From contig NZ_JACHJS010000001.1 of assembly GCF_014203755.1 (NCBI RefSeq), positions 2,046,001-2,110,000 of the forward strand: a stretch of DNA of 64,000 nucleotides, written 5' to 3'. Positions 51,741 through 64,000 of the stretch are shown piece after piece. Origin of the DNA: Saccharothrix violaceirubra. GTDB lineage: Bacteria > Actinomycetota > Actinomycetes > Mycobacteriales > Pseudonocardiaceae. The notes beneath the pieces were generated by a model. That model did no database searches. It saw nothing but the letters and a program-made list of their open reading frames with translations, and was not told the DNA's origin. Made by a program: the position numbers and the translations under genes. The stretch's first letter is position 1. Every line of letters begins with the position of its first letter.

Positions 51741-52046
51741 GACGGGGCCCGTGGTGGTCGGGACTCGCACGGTCTCCGGTATCCGTCGGTCGATCCGAGC
51801 ACGTCAGGCGATGGTCGCCCGCGTCCGGACCGGTGACCCGACCTTCACAACCGCGCGAGTCCTCCACTCGGGCACCCTGAAATACGCACCCGGGCAGGCG
51901 GCCCGACCCGAACGCGGGCATGGCGATGCCGATCTGTGGACAGTGCCGAAGGTCCCGCCGCATCGCTGCGGTTCCGCCGTGTCCGGCGGGCGTGCTCCCG
52001 CGAAGGATGGGGTCGTCGGAGCACGAACCCTATGAAGGAGCCGGAA
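51741..52046. other. 306-bp gap carrying repeat copy C and the flavohaemoglobin promoter
   Basis: No gene is recognised. Besides the modular repeat at 51853-51896 it holds CTGTGGACAGTGCC near 51936, which contains one near-match to a DnaA box (8 of 9). No NsrR-type site is obvious before the flavohaemoglobin gene. Confidence 0.4.
51853..51896 (-). repeat. Modular intergenic repeat, copy C (2 units of 22 bp, minus strand)
   Basis: Read on the minus strand it has one internal-type unit (TGCCCGGGTG CGTATTTCAGGG) followed directly by the terminal unit (TGCCCGAGTG GAGGACTCGCGC), which differs from copies A and B only at its last base. Confidence 0.75.
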
Positions 52047-53204
52047 GTGCTGTCCGAATCATCCGCCGCCATCGTGCGGGCCACCCTGCCGGTCGTTCGC
52101 GCGCACGCCGAGGAGATCACCGGGGAGTTCTACGGCTCGCTGTTCGCCGCGCACCCGGCGTTGCTGAACCTGTTCAACCGCGGCAACCAGGCTTCCCGCA
52201 AGCAGCGCGCGGCCCTGGCGTCCGCCGTCGTCGCCTACGCCGAACACCTTGTGGGCGAGGGCGTCGACTACGCGCCGATCGAGGACCGGATCGTGCACAA
52301 GCACGTGTCGCTGGGCATCGGCGCCCAGCTCTACCCGGTCGTCGGCCGCTTCCTGCTCGCGGCCGTGGGCAAGGTCCTCGGCGACGCGGTCACAGCCGAA
52401 GTCGCCGCGGCCTGGGACGAGGTCTACTGGCTGCTGGCCTGCACGCTGATCGCCGCCGAGGCCCGGCGCTACGCGGAACTCGGCGTCGGCACGGACGTGT
52501 GGCGCTCCTACCGCGTGGTCGACCGGGTCGAGGAAGCGGAGGACGTGACGTCGTTCGCGTTCGCGCCCGTCGACGGCGGCCCGCTGCCCGACTTCGCACC
52601 CGGCCAGTACGTGTCGGTGCTGGTCGACCTGCCCGACGGCGGCACGCAGCCCCGCCAGTACACGCTGTCGCGCGGCCCGGGGCGGGACACGTTGCGGATC
52701 ACCGTGCGCCGCGTGCGTGCCATCGACGGCGCACCGGACGGCGTCGTGTCCACCTTGCTGCACGACGACCTCGCGCCCGGCGACGTGGTCCGCCTCGGCC
52801 CGCCGTCGGGCGAGAACACCCTGCGCGGCACCGGACCGCTCGTGCTGATCAGCGCGGGCATCGGCATCACGCCGACGGCCGCCATCGTGGACCACCTGTC
52901 GCGCACCGACCCGGACCGGCCGGTGGTGGTGGCCCACGTCGAGCGCAAACCCGACCGGCACGCGTTGCGCGGCGAGATCGAGGGGTCGGCGCTGACCAAC
53001 CTGGAAACCCTGACCTGGTACGGCCGCGAGTCCTTCGACGCGGCCGGCATCCCGTTCCCGGACGGCGCGTCCGCCTACCTGTGCGGCCCGCTGGAGTTCA
53101 TGCGCGACGTCCGCGCGGCTCTGCTGTCGCGTGGCGTGGACCCGGCCGCGATCCACTACGAGGTCTTCGGTCCCGGCATGCTCGACAGCCGCGTCCGCGC
53201 CTGA
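52047..53204 (+). CDS. hmp: Flavohaemoglobin (NO dioxygenase)
   Basis: 385 aa. An N-terminal globin domain (Tyr in GEFYGSLF, Gln in RGNQAS, proximal His in IVHKHVSLGI) is fused to a FAD/NAD(P)H reductase domain (FAPGQYVSV, RQYTLSRG, LISAGIGITPTAAI, YLCGPLEFM). It converts nitric oxide plus oxygen to nitrate in the cytoplasm. GTG 52047 is chosen: AAGGAG is six bases upstream and the protein begins MLSESSAAIV, as in relatives; ATG 52032 is in frame but overlaps that site. A strong terminator follows. Confidence 0.93.
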   Translation: MLSESSAAIVRATLPVVRAHAEEITGEFYGSLFAAHPALLNLFNRGNQASRKQRAALASAVVAYAEHLVGEGVDYAPIEDRIVHKHVSLGIGAQLYPVVGRFLLAAVGKVLGDAVTAEVAAAWDEVYWLLACTLIAAEARRYAELGVGTDVWRSYRVVDRVEEAEDVTSFAFAPVDGGPLPDFAPGQYVSVLVDLPDGGTQPRQYTLSRGPGRDTLRITVRRVRAIDGAPDGVVSTLLHDDLAPGDVVRLGPPSGENTLRGTGPLVLISAGIGITPTAAIVDHLSRTDPDRPVVVAHVERKPDRHALRGEIEGSALTNLETLTWYGRESFDAAGIPFPDGASAYLCGPLEFMRDVRAALLSRGVDPAAIHYEVFGPGMLDSRVRA

Positions 53205-53217
53205 CCCGCGCGTGATC

Positions 53218-53249
53218 GAAGCGGCCGGACCCGTCGGTCCGGCCGCTTC
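53218..53249 (+). terminator. Strong terminator after the flavohaemoglobin gene
   Basis: Perfect 14-bp arms GAAGCGGCCGGACC / GGTCCGGCCGCTTC with a 4-nt loop, followed by a T-containing stretch. Confidence 0.85.
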
Positions 53250-53401
53250 GTCGTTTCACCATGTTCACGAACCCACCCGTCCCCCATTCACCCTGATTCG
53301 GCAAGTCGCGCCGGAGAACGGGTCCCCACGCGATCCGGTCTCACCGCATCGCGCAATCCTCGGTTGCCGGTCCGCACGGCGGCGTGCGAGCATCCGATCG
53401 T

Positions 53402-53415
53402 CTGATTTCCATCAG
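53402..53415. promoter_or_regulatory. Possible LysR box
   Basis: CTGAT-TTCC-ATCAG, a 5-bp inverted repeat with a T-N-A-type spacing, lies about 30 bp upstream of the LysR-family start in an A+T-richer stretch, where autoregulation sites are expected. Confidence 0.4.
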
Positions 53416-53442
53416 GCGACAAATCGTGTACCTGGGGGACGC

Positions 53443-54330
53443 GTGGACCTGACGATGTATCAATTACGCACTTTTTCCGACGTCGCGCGCACGGGCAGCA
53501 TCACGCGCAGCGCACGGAATCTCGGCTATTCGCAATCGAGCGTCACCGCGCACGTCCGCGCCTTGGAGCTGCGGGTCGGAGCCACGCTCTTCCAGCGGCT
53601 GCCGCACGGCGTGCGGCTCACGCGGGCGGGCGAGATGTTCCGCGGTTACGTCGACCAGATCCTGGCCGTCGTGGACAAGATGTCGACCGCGTTGCAGCGC
53701 AAGGGCGAGGCGGCCGGGCGGGTCGCCGTCGGCGCGACCGCACCGCTCGTCGACACGCTGGTCCCGCGCCTGGTCGCGGACGTGCAGGGCCGCCATCCGC
53801 GGGTGCGCGTGTCGCCGCGCGTGCTCGCCGCGACGGACCTGGTCGCGCAGGTCGGCGACGGTGTCGACCTCGCGTTCACGCTGGACGACCGGACCGTCGG
53901 CACGGTGCCGCGCGACCGCGGCGTGTCGACGGCGGAACTGTTCGCGGTCGAGTTGGTCGCGGTGGCCGCGCCCGGCGGGCACGAGGACCGGCTGGTCGCG
54001 GCGGACTCGGGCTGCGTGTCGCACCGGGCCCTGGTCCGTGCGGCCAAGGACGGCCGGGTGGGCGATCGGGCCGTGGTCGAGACCGGGTCGGTGGCCGGCG
54101 CGCGCGACCTGGTGCTGGCCGGTGCCGGGGTCGCGATGCTGCCGCTGGCCGCGGTCACGCGGCACCTGGCGTCGGGCGCGCTGGTCGAGGCGGCGGGCAT
54201 CGGGCGGGTGACGCCGGTCGTCACGGCGGTGTGGCCGGACCAGGACTGGACCTCGCCCGCGGTGGCCGCGACGCTGGAGATCGTCCGCCGCCAGGGCGCC
54301 CGGATTCTCCGGCCGGAAGGTTCCCGTTAG
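53443..54330 (+). CDS. LysR-family transcriptional regulator
   Basis: 295 aa. The winged helix-turn-helix is MYQLRTFSDVARTGSITRSARNLGYSQSSVTAHVRALELRVGATLFQRLPHGVRLTRAG. The effector domain follows (GRVAVGATAPLVDTLVPRL, GAGVAMLPLAAV). GTG 53443 has GGGGGA upstream; ATG 53455 is an alternative. No divergent partner is present, since the flavohaemoglobin gene points the same way; the acyl-CoA synthetase gene 250 bp downstream is a possible target. Confidence 0.88.
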   Translation: MDLTMYQLRTFSDVARTGSITRSARNLGYSQSSVTAHVRALELRVGATLFQRLPHGVRLTRAGEMFRGYVDQILAVVDKMSTALQRKGEAAGRVAVGATAPLVDTLVPRLVADVQGRHPRVRVSPRVLAATDLVAQVGDGVDLAFTLDDRTVGTVPRDRGVSTAELFAVELVAVAAPGGHEDRLVAADSGCVSHRALVRAAKDGRVGDRAVVETGSVAGARDLVLAGAGVAMLPLAAVTRHLASGALVEAAGIGRVTPVVTAVWPDQDWTSPAVAATLEIVRRQGARILRPEGSR

Positions 54331-54581
54331 TTTTCCGGAATGCCGCCGGGTCATTTCAGCCGCGGCGTGGATTCCGCCACCGGGAAAGGCGGAGTCGAGA
54401 CCATTCGAGTCGGCCGTGCCGCCGGCCCGCTCCGAAATACCCCGTGCGGTCCGCGTCCGACGTGACCGCTCCCGACCAGTGAAGGCCTGCCAGTGGACAT
54501 ACACCCGTCGTGCCGACACCGCATCCCCGTCCGCCGGCAGCGCGCACCGGTCCCCGGGCCTGCCCGACCGGTGGTGACGTC

Positions 54582-56165
54582 GTGACGGCCGCGTTCCGGG
54601 CGGCGCGGGACCTGCTGCTCGCCCACGGCTCGGACCTGGACGCGGCCCGACGCCGCTTCCGGTGGCCGGAGCCGGCGACGTTCAACTGGGCCTCGGACTG
54701 GTTCGACGTGATCGCGGCCGGGAACACGCGCACCGCTTTGCGCGTGGTGTCGGGCGGCGAGGACGTGGCGGTGTCCTTCGAGGACCTGTCGCGCCGGTCG
54801 GCCCGCGTGGCGAACTGGTTGCGGGCACTGGGGGTCCGGCGCCTCGACCCCGTGCTGGTGCTGCTGCCGAACCGGGTCGAGCTGTGGGAGGTGCTGCTCG
54901 CCGCGATCAAGCTCGGCGCGGTGATCGTGCCGACGCACACCACCGCCACGCGGGTCGACGTGGTCGACCGGGTGGAGCGGGCCGGGGTGCGGCACGTGGT
55001 CGCCGACGTGTCCCTGGTGGACCGGGTCGGTGCCGTACCGGGCAATCGGATCGTCGTGGGCGGGGCCGTGGCGGGGTGGACGCCGTACGGGCTGTCCCGC
55101 ACCGCCGCCGGGTCGTTCACGCCGGACGGGCCGACGCCCGCGTCCGACCCGCTGTTCCGCTACTTCACCGCGGGGACCACGTCGTGGCCCAAGATGGTCG
55201 AGCACTCGCACGCGAGCCACCCGGTCGGACACCTCAGCGGCATGTACTGGACCGGGGTGCGGCCGGGCGACGTGCACCTGGACGTCTCGTCGCCGGGCGG
55301 TGCGTGGAGTTCGTTCTTCGTGCCCTGGAACGCGGAGGCGACCGTCGTGGCGTTGACCCGTGTGCGTCCGCGTCCGGTGCTGGACGTGGTGCGCACCCGC
55401 GGGGTGTCGACGTTCTGCGCGTCGCCGGCGGTGTGGCGTGGCCTGGTGGCGCGCGGGCTGGGGGCCCGGCCGCCGGCGTTGCGGGAGGCGACGTCGTCCG
55501 GTGAGCCGCTGGACCGGGAGGTGGCCGAGCGCGTGCTCGACGCGTGGGGGCTGGAGGTGCGTGACGGGTACGGGCAGACCGAGACCACCGCGCAGGTCGG
55601 CAACCCGCCGGGGCGACCGTCGGCGGGCCTGGGCCGGCCGCTGCCCGGGTACGACGTCGAGGTGCTGTCGCCGACCGGGTCACCGGTCCGCGTCGGCGAG
55701 GTCGGGGAGCTGTGCGTGTCCCTGTCGCCCCGGCCGGTCGGGGTGATGCCCGCCGCCGGGTCCGCCGGGCATCACCGGACCGGGGACCTGGTGCGCGCGG
55801 CGGCCGACGGGAGCCTGCGGTTCGTGGCGCGCGACGACGACATGGTCAAGTCGTCCGGGCGCCGTGTCTCGCCGGTGGAGCTGGAACAGGTGCTGCTGCG
55901 CCACCCGGCGGTCGCGGAGGCGGCGGTGGTCCCGTCGCCGCACCGCCTGGGGGACTGGGAACCCAAGGCGTTCGTGGTGAAGGCCGCCGGGGCGGGTCCG
56001 GACGAGGAGGTGGCCGCGTCGGTGTTCACCCTCGTCCGCACCCACCTGCCCGAGGAGAAGCGGGTCGCCCTGCTGGGCTTCGTGCCGTGCCTGCCCCGGA
56101 CGTCGTCGGGCAAGGTCCGCCGGGCCGCCCTGCGCACGCATTGCGTTCCGCTGCACCGGCCTTAG
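54582..56165 (+). CDS. AMP-binding acyl-CoA synthetase
   Basis: About 527 aa ANL-superfamily enzyme. Core motifs are LLLPNRVELWEVLLAAIKLGAVIVPT, the P-loop FTAGTTSWPKMVEHSH, YGQTETT, the HRTGDLVR hinge Asp, and the C-terminal LPRTSSGKVRRA with the catalytic Lys. It resembles medium-chain acyl-CoA synthetases. In the P-loop Ser-Trp replaces the usual Gly-x after GTT. The start is uncertain: GTG 54582 gives a family-like N terminus (TAAFRAARDLLL), while the frame opens at GTG 54510. It converges on the CGNR gene, 6 bp apart. Confidence 0.88.
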   Translation: MTAAFRAARDLLLAHGSDLDAARRRFRWPEPATFNWASDWFDVIAAGNTRTALRVVSGGEDVAVSFEDLSRRSARVANWLRALGVRRLDPVLVLLPNRVELWEVLLAAIKLGAVIVPTHTTATRVDVVDRVERAGVRHVVADVSLVDRVGAVPGNRIVVGGAVAGWTPYGLSRTAAGSFTPDGPTPASDPLFRYFTAGTTSWPKMVEHSHASHPVGHLSGMYWTGVRPGDVHLDVSSPGGAWSSFFVPWNAEATVVALTRVRPRPVLDVVRTRGVSTFCASPAVWRGLVARGLGARPPALREATSSGEPLDREVAERVLDAWGLEVRDGYGQTETTAQVGNPPGRPSAGLGRPLPGYDVEVLSPTGSPVRVGEVGELCVSLSPRPVGVMPAAGSAGHHRTGDLVRAAADGSLRFVARDDDMVKSSGRRVSPVELEQVLLRHPAVAEAAVVPSPHRLGDWEPKAFVVKAAGAGPDEEVAASVFTLVRTHLPEEKRVALLGFVPCLPRTSSGKVRRAALRTHCVPLHRP

Positions 56166-56171
56166 GAATGC

Positions 56172-56732
56172 TCACGTGGCGCGGGTCCTGGTCCGGGCGT
56201 AGTGGCGGCCGGCCTTCGCACGGTTGCCGCACCCGGCCATCGAGCACCAGCGGCGGCTGCCGTTCTTGGACGTGTCGAAGAAGTGCAGGACGCAGTTCGT
56301 GTTCGCGCACGGCTTGATGCGGTCGGCACCGCGGGTGACCAGGTCGAGGTAGTCGCGGGCGGCGAGCCAGCCCGGCAGCCACGCCGGGTCGTCGAGGTCG
56401 ATCTCCTCGGTGGGGACGCCGGCCACCAGGCTCAGGCGCAGGCGGCCTTTGGCCAGGACGTCGTTCAACGCCGTCGCGTCCACCGGGGACGTGACGGCCG
56501 ACGTCAGCGCCTCGCGGGTGCGGAGCAGGGCGTCGAGGGTGTCCTGGTCCGCCTCGGCGCGCGAGTCCAGCCCCGCGCTCGACAGCCAGATCGCGAGCCC
56601 GTGGAGATCGGACAGGAGGTCTTCGAGGCCCGAGGCGCCCCTCCAGCGGGTGTTGAGCAGGTCGAGCGCCGGCGGTTCGCCGGTCAGGGGGCGGGGGTCG
56701 GCCGGGGCGGACCGGTTCCGATCGGTGGACAT
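56172..56732 (-). CDS. CGNR zinc-finger protein (ABATE domain regulator)
   Basis: 186 aa. The N-terminal ABATE region (PALDLLNTRW ... GLAIWLSSAGL) and the C-terminal treble-clef CGNR finger, with ANTNCVLHFFDTSKNGSRRWCSMAGCGNRAKAGRHYAR, are both clear. Such proteins are probable transcription regulators that respond to a small ligand. GGAGG lies six bases before ATG 56732. It is divergent from the VOC/PNPOx pair, with an inverted repeat in between. Confidence 0.9.
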   Translation of the reverse strand: MSTDRNRSAPADPRPLTGEPPALDLLNTRWRGASGLEDLLSDLHGLAIWLSSAGLDSRAEADQDTLDALLRTREALTSAVTSPVDATALNDVLAKGRLRLSLVAGVPTEEIDLDDPAWLPGWLAARDYLDLVTRGADRIKPCANTNCVLHFFDTSKNGSRRWCSMAGCGNRAKAGRHYARTRTRAT

Positions 56733-56807
56733 CGAGCACCTCCGGACGCGAACCCTACTTCTCACCGGCCAACTGTGTTTGAGTGGTTGACGGGCCTGGT
56801 CTAACTC

Positions 56808-56831
56808 TCTAACCTTCGATCACAGGTTAGA
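56808..56831. promoter_or_regulatory. Inverted repeat in the CGNR/VOC divergent promoter
   Basis: TCTAACC (56808-56814) and GGTTAGA (56825-56831) are perfect 7-bp arms with a 10-bp spacer, directly upstream of the VOC gene. An extra half, GGTCTAAC, lies at 56798-56805. It is the likely operator for the CGNR regulator. Confidence 0.6.
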
Positions 56832-56858
56832 TCCTTCCCGTGACGGAAAGGCAACGAG

Positions 56859-57311
56859 ATGGCGCTCGCCCGCCCGAACGTCGGCCACGTCGGTCTCAAC
56901 GTGACCGACGTCGACCGCTCGATCGGCTTCTACCGGCAGGTGTTCGGGTTCGAGGTCCTCGCCGAGGGCAAGGAGGACGGACGCCGGTTCGCCTTCCTCG
57001 GCACCGCCGACCGGTTGGTCATCACGCTGTGGCAACAGGCCGAAGACGCGTCCGACCCCTCGCGCGCCGGGCTGCACCACCTGTCGTTCCAGGTCGACAC
57101 GGTCGACGAGGTGCGCGCGGCCGAGGCGACGCTGCGGGACCTGGCGGTGACGTTCCGGTACGACGGCGTCGTCCCGCACGGCGAAGGCGCCGACTCGGGC
57201 GGCATCTTCTTCTTCGACCCCGACGGCATCCGGCTGGAGATCTTCGCCCCGTCCGGCGCCGGTGCCGCCGACGCGCCCACGGCCGGTGCGCCCACCTGCG
57301 GGTTCTTCTAG
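56859..57311 (+). CDS. VOC-family (glyoxalase/bleomycin-resistance fold) protein
   Basis: 150 aa. Paired beta-alpha-beta-beta-beta modules are recognisable: VGHVGLNVTDVDRSIGFYRQVFGFEVL and LHHLSFQVDTVDEVRAAEATL ... GGIFFFDPDGIRLEIFAP. Metal-ligand candidates are His10, His73 or His74 and Glu127 near the C-terminal strand. The substrate is unknown. Adjacent to a divergent CGNR regulator and 5 bp upstream of a PNPOx-fold gene, it is probably part of a small detoxification unit. Confidence 0.87.
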   Translation: MALARPNVGHVGLNVTDVDRSIGFYRQVFGFEVLAEGKEDGRRFAFLGTADRLVITLWQQAEDASDPSRAGLHHLSFQVDTVDEVRAAEATLRDLAVTFRYDGVVPHGEGADSGGIFFFDPDGIRLEIFAPSGAGAADAPTAGAPTCGFF

Positions 57312-57316
57312 CCGCC

Positions 57317-58216
57317 ATGGTCGACTACCACCGGGGGGAACGCGCGGTCCAGGACCGGGCCGGGCTGGCGGAGGTCGCGGGCCGGTCGGGCCGGAGCATC
57401 CGGACGGCGGTCCCGGACGTGGCCGCCGCTTTCCTGGCCGGGCAGCCCGTGCTGTTCCTCGGCGCCGAGGACGGCGCCGGCCGCCTGTGGACCACGATGC
57501 TCGCGGGGGAGCCGGGTTTCCTCGGGGTCCCCGATCCGCACACCGTCACCGTCGCGGCCCGGCCGGTCGACGTCGACCCGCTCGGCGCCGCCCTGGCGGG
57601 CGTCGCCCGGGTCGGCATGATCGCGATCGAACCGTCGTCACGGCGGCGGATGCGGGTCAACGGCGTGTCGCGGCCGGACGGGGACGGCCTGGTCGTCGCC
57701 GTCGAGGAGGTGGTCGCCAACTGCCCCAAGTACATCCAGCGCCGCGATCCGGTCGCCGGCGGGCCCGGGACCGCGCGGGTGGTCGCCCGGGGCACGGCGC
57801 TCGACGGTCGGTGGCGCGAGCGCGTCACCGCCGCGGACACGTTCTTCGTGACCACGGCGGCCGAGGACGGCCGGGCCGACACGTCGCACCGCGGCGGCGG
57901 TCCCGGTTTCGTGCGGGTCCTGTCGCCCACCGTGCTGGAATGGCCCGACTACGTCGGCAACGCCATGTTCCTCACGCTCGGGAACCTGGCGGTCCGCCCG
58001 GACGCCGGGCTGCTGTTCCCCGACTGGGTCGAGGGCGCCGCGCTGCACCTGTCGGGCACGGCCGTCACCGACTGGTCGCCGGAGGCCGCGGCGCGGCATC
58101 CGGGCGCACGTCGGGTGGTCCGGTTCACGGTGTCCGACGTGGTCGAGGTCGGCGGGCACAGCCCGTACCGGTGGAGTGCGCCCGAATACTCCCGTTTCAA
58201 CCCGGAGAGCGCCTGA
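57317..58216 (+). CDS. Pyridoxamine-5'-phosphate-oxidase-fold flavoprotein
   Basis: 299 aa. QPVLFLGAEDGAGRLWTTMLAGEPGFL, a central VEEVVANCPKYIQRRDP, and a second half with FFVTTAAEDGRADTSHRGGGPGFVRVLSP and DYVGNAMFLTLGNLAVRPDAGLLFPDW are typical of two-domain FMN-binding split-barrel proteins. The oxidoreductase substrate is unknown. The start ATG 57317 lies 5 bp after the VOC stop without a separate Shine-Dalgarno, suggesting translational coupling. Confidence 0.8.
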   Translation: MVDYHRGERAVQDRAGLAEVAGRSGRSIRTAVPDVAAAFLAGQPVLFLGAEDGAGRLWTTMLAGEPGFLGVPDPHTVTVAARPVDVDPLGAALAGVARVGMIAIEPSSRRRMRVNGVSRPDGDGLVVAVEEVVANCPKYIQRRDPVAGGPGTARVVARGTALDGRWRERVTAADTFFVTTAAEDGRADTSHRGGGPGFVRVLSPTVLEWPDYVGNAMFLTLGNLAVRPDAGLLFPDWVEGAALHLSGTAVTDWSPEAAARHPGARRVVRFTVSDVVEVGGHSPYRWSAPEYSRFNPESA

Positions 58217-58306
58217 CGCTCCGAATGTCCTTCATGGACTGTCGCCCGTCCGGTGCGGTGTTCGTCGTCGTGGCACCGGCGAGGACGGGGTGGCACCGCC
58301 TGGCCA

Positions 58307-58317
58307 TCCACAGTGGA
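58307..58317 (+). repeat. 11-bp palindromic motif TCCACAGTGGA, copy 4 of 4
   Basis: In the gap between the PNPOx gene and the STAS gene, ending 9 bp before the STAS stop. Its 14-bp context ATCCACAGTGGACT closely matches copy 3 (TTCATCCACAGTGGACTT). Confidence 0.6.
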
Positions 58318-58325
58318 CTGTGGGG

Positions 58326-58649
58326 TCAGGCGGTCGCCGACGCCACCGACTCGTGGATGTGCATGACCTCGGTCAGCTCGGTCAGCCGGAACAGCTTGTG
58401 CACGGAGGGCTGGAGTGCCGCCATCCGGAACTGCCCGCCCGTCCCGTCCAGCCGGCGGTGCCAGTCGAGCATCAGCGACAGGCCGGTCGTGTCCATGAAC
58501 GGCACCCCGCTCAGGTCGACCACGACGCGGTCACCGGGCGTCTCCTCCAGGTGGTCGGACAGCACGGGCACGGTGTCGGCGTCCAGCTCGCCCGACACCG
58601 CGACGACCGTCCAGTCGCCCCTTACCTCATTGCGTACCCGTAGGTCCAT
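58326..58649 (-). CDS. STAS-domain anti-sigma factor antagonist
   Basis: 107 aa, a bare STAS domain: WTVVAVSGELDADTVPVL, RVVVDLSGVPFMDTTGLSLMLDWHRRL. The phospho-acceptor loop is D53-T54-T55-G56, so Thr54 takes the place of the usual Ser. It should be switched by phosphorylation by a HATPase anti-sigma kinase. The divergent gene 136 bp away encodes exactly such an ATPase, a natural partner. ATG 58649 has GGAAGG ten bases upstream. Confidence 0.9.
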   Translation of the reverse strand: MDLRVRNEVRGDWTVVAVSGELDADTVPVLSDHLEETPGDRVVVDLSGVPFMDTTGLSLMLDWHRRLDGTGGQFRMAALQPSVHKLFRLTELTEVMHIHESVASATA

Positions 58650-58785
58650 GGAGCCCGTGCCTTCCCGCGCGAGGGGTCTCGCGCCGCCACCGATCGTGCA
58701 GCACGGCGCCCGTGGGCGCGACCACTGGGTGGTGGAAGCGGTGGATGTGCGACGATGCGGTGACGGCCGATCAACGGGAGGGGAT

Positions 58786-59172
58786 GTGCGCAACGAGCCG
58801 GCGACGCCGGTGGCGGTGACCCTGCCCGCGACAAGCGGTTCCTCGGCGCAGGCGCGTCGGGTCGTCGTCCAGGCGATCGAGGCGTGGGACCTGCCCGGTG
58901 ACCTGGCCGAGGACGCCGAACTCGTGGTCACCGAGCTGGTGTCCAACGGCGTCGACCACGCGAGCGGACCGCTGGAGCTGACCGTCACGCGCACCCGCAC
59001 GGGCATCCGCGTCGAGGTCGCCGACGGCTCGTCCGACCTGCCGGTGCGCCGGCCGGTCGAGGTCGACTCGGTGCGCGGCCGGGGCCTGATCATCGTCGAG
59101 TCGCTGAGCACGTCGTGGGGCGCGACCCCGACGGCCCGGGGCAAGGTGGTCTGGGCCGAACTGTCCGGCTGA
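58786..59172 (+). CDS. HATPase anti-sigma factor / serine kinase (RsbW/SpoIIAB-like)
   Basis: 128 aa GHKL ATP-binding domain only. The N box is LVVTELVSNGVDHA, G1 is VEVADGSSDLP and G2 is GRGLIIVESL. In RsbW-type systems it phosphorylates a STAS partner and binds a sigma factor or signalling protein. GGAGG lies four bases before GTG 58786; upstream in-frame starts at 58741 and 58747 are possible. It is divergent from the STAS gene and convergent with the hybrid kinase gene, 4 bp apart. Confidence 0.87.
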   Translation: MRNEPATPVAVTLPATSGSSAQARRVVVQAIEAWDLPGDLAEDAELVVTELVSNGVDHASGPLELTVTRTRTGIRVEVADGSSDLPVRRPVEVDSVRGRGLIIVESLSTSWGATPTARGKVVWAELSG

Positions 59173-59176
59173 CGGG

Positions 59177-63589
<4,413 letters not shown>

Positions 63590-63686
63590 ACGAACCTCCG
63601 ATGTCAGCGGAACCGCCCCAAGCCTGCCACTGTTGAGGCAACCTTGTCCGATAGGTTGGCGTCGACCCGACACGCAGGGAGCCGTG

Positions 63687-64000
63687 ATGGCCCAGGGCTA
63701 CCGGCAAGGCGCCGACACGGGCCTCGACCCGGAGTCCTGGCGCCGGCTCGTCGACGGCTTCGACGAAGCCGTCGTGGTCGTCGACCCCGCCGGCGTCGTC
63801 CGGCTGGCCAACCCGCTCGCCGCGACACTGTTCCGCCCCGGCATGCCCGAGGGCCGGCGGCTCGACCTCGGCGGCGGCTGGACCGCGTGGTTCCGGGCGA
63901 GGGCGGATTTCCTGGAACGCGCGTCGCAGCGCCTGGCCGTGCTCACCGACCGCGCCGAGACGCTGCACGCGATCGTCGAACTCGCCCCCGCCGACCACGC
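63687..64000 (+). CDS. PAS-like signalling protein, 5' part
   Basis: 104 complete codons are visible before the window ends; no stop is reached. The sequence SWRRLVDGFDEAVVVVDPAGVVRLANPLAATLFRPGMPEGRRL resembles the start of a PAS domain, and the part after it (WFRARADFLERASQRLAVLTDRAETLHAIVELA) is helical. AGGGAG lies five bases before ATG 63687; GTG 63684 is an alternative. The rest is likely a kinase or SpoIIE-type phosphatase, but that is outside the window. It is divergent from the hybrid kinase gene. Confidence 0.65.
   Translation, partial: MAQGYRQGADTGLDPESWRRLVDGFDEAVVVVDPAGVVRLANPLAATLFRPGMPEGRRLDLGGGWTAWFRARADFLERASQRLAVLTDRAETLHAIVELAPADH

Overview
The window is 64 kb of very GC-rich, gene-dense DNA from a high-GC actinobacterium. 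GTG and TTG starts are frequent and many genes overlap by four bases. Gene content points to an actinomycete of the Pseudonocardiales type (Saccharothrix/Actinosynnema/Lentzea-like): acVLRF1 release factor, F420-dependent enzymes, ShbA-type sigma factor, PucR, ANTAR and CsbD proteins, secreted subtilases and an AA10 chitin oxidase. The genus is inferred from gene families only. I saw no rRNA, tRNA, CRISPR array, insertion sequence, prophage or large biosynthetic cluster.

Layout. 1-11 kb: 3' end of a secreted subtilase, an XRE regulator, acVLRF1, a gene-free stretch carrying DnaA boxes, then an ABC-F / small HTH / enoyl-CoA hydratase trio with the same order as Rv1473-Rv1473A-echA12 relatives in mycobacteria, a class B PBP, a SIS protein and an F420 PPOX enzyme. 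11-18 kb: two alpha/beta hydrolases, then the coupled FAD oxidoreductase / DUF1365 / cyclopropane-fatty-acid synthase set, ShbA and a PfkB kinase. 18-23 kb: cell wall genes (class A PBP; M23 endopeptidase behind an MtrA-type site), an XRE protein with a Nudix-like segment, and PrxQ. 23-33 kb: LacI regulator, malQ, then glgX-treY-treZ, which converts glycogen or maltodextrin to trehalose. 33-41 kb: ANTAR, CsbD with a sigma-B-like promoter, SDR, LPMO with a DasR-like site, a SLOG (TRPM-like) protein, relics of what looks like an FxSxx-COOH RiPP locus, aldehyde dehydrogenase, PucR regulator and a TIMP-like secreted protein. 41-48.5 kb: Ser/Thr kinase, an F420-LLM/HAD/hydrolase/GNAT group, an SDR/TetR divergon and Ppx-STAS-SRPBCC. 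48.7-52 kb: two tandem subtilase paralogues with related leader hairpins. 52-58 kb: flavohaemoglobin, LysR, acyl-CoA synthetase, CGNR regulator/VOC/PNPOx divergon. 58-64 kb: a signalling island (STAS, anti-sigma-type ATPase, a 1470-aa hybrid kinase with eight 276-bp HAMP repeats, and a truncated PAS-like gene).

The least explained signals are: a family of modular 22-bp intergenic repeats at three loci; an 11-bp palindrome present four times; a pair of exact DnaA boxes far from any oriC genes; the decayed RiPP locus; and the repeat-built hybrid kinase. None is proven to be a new system.
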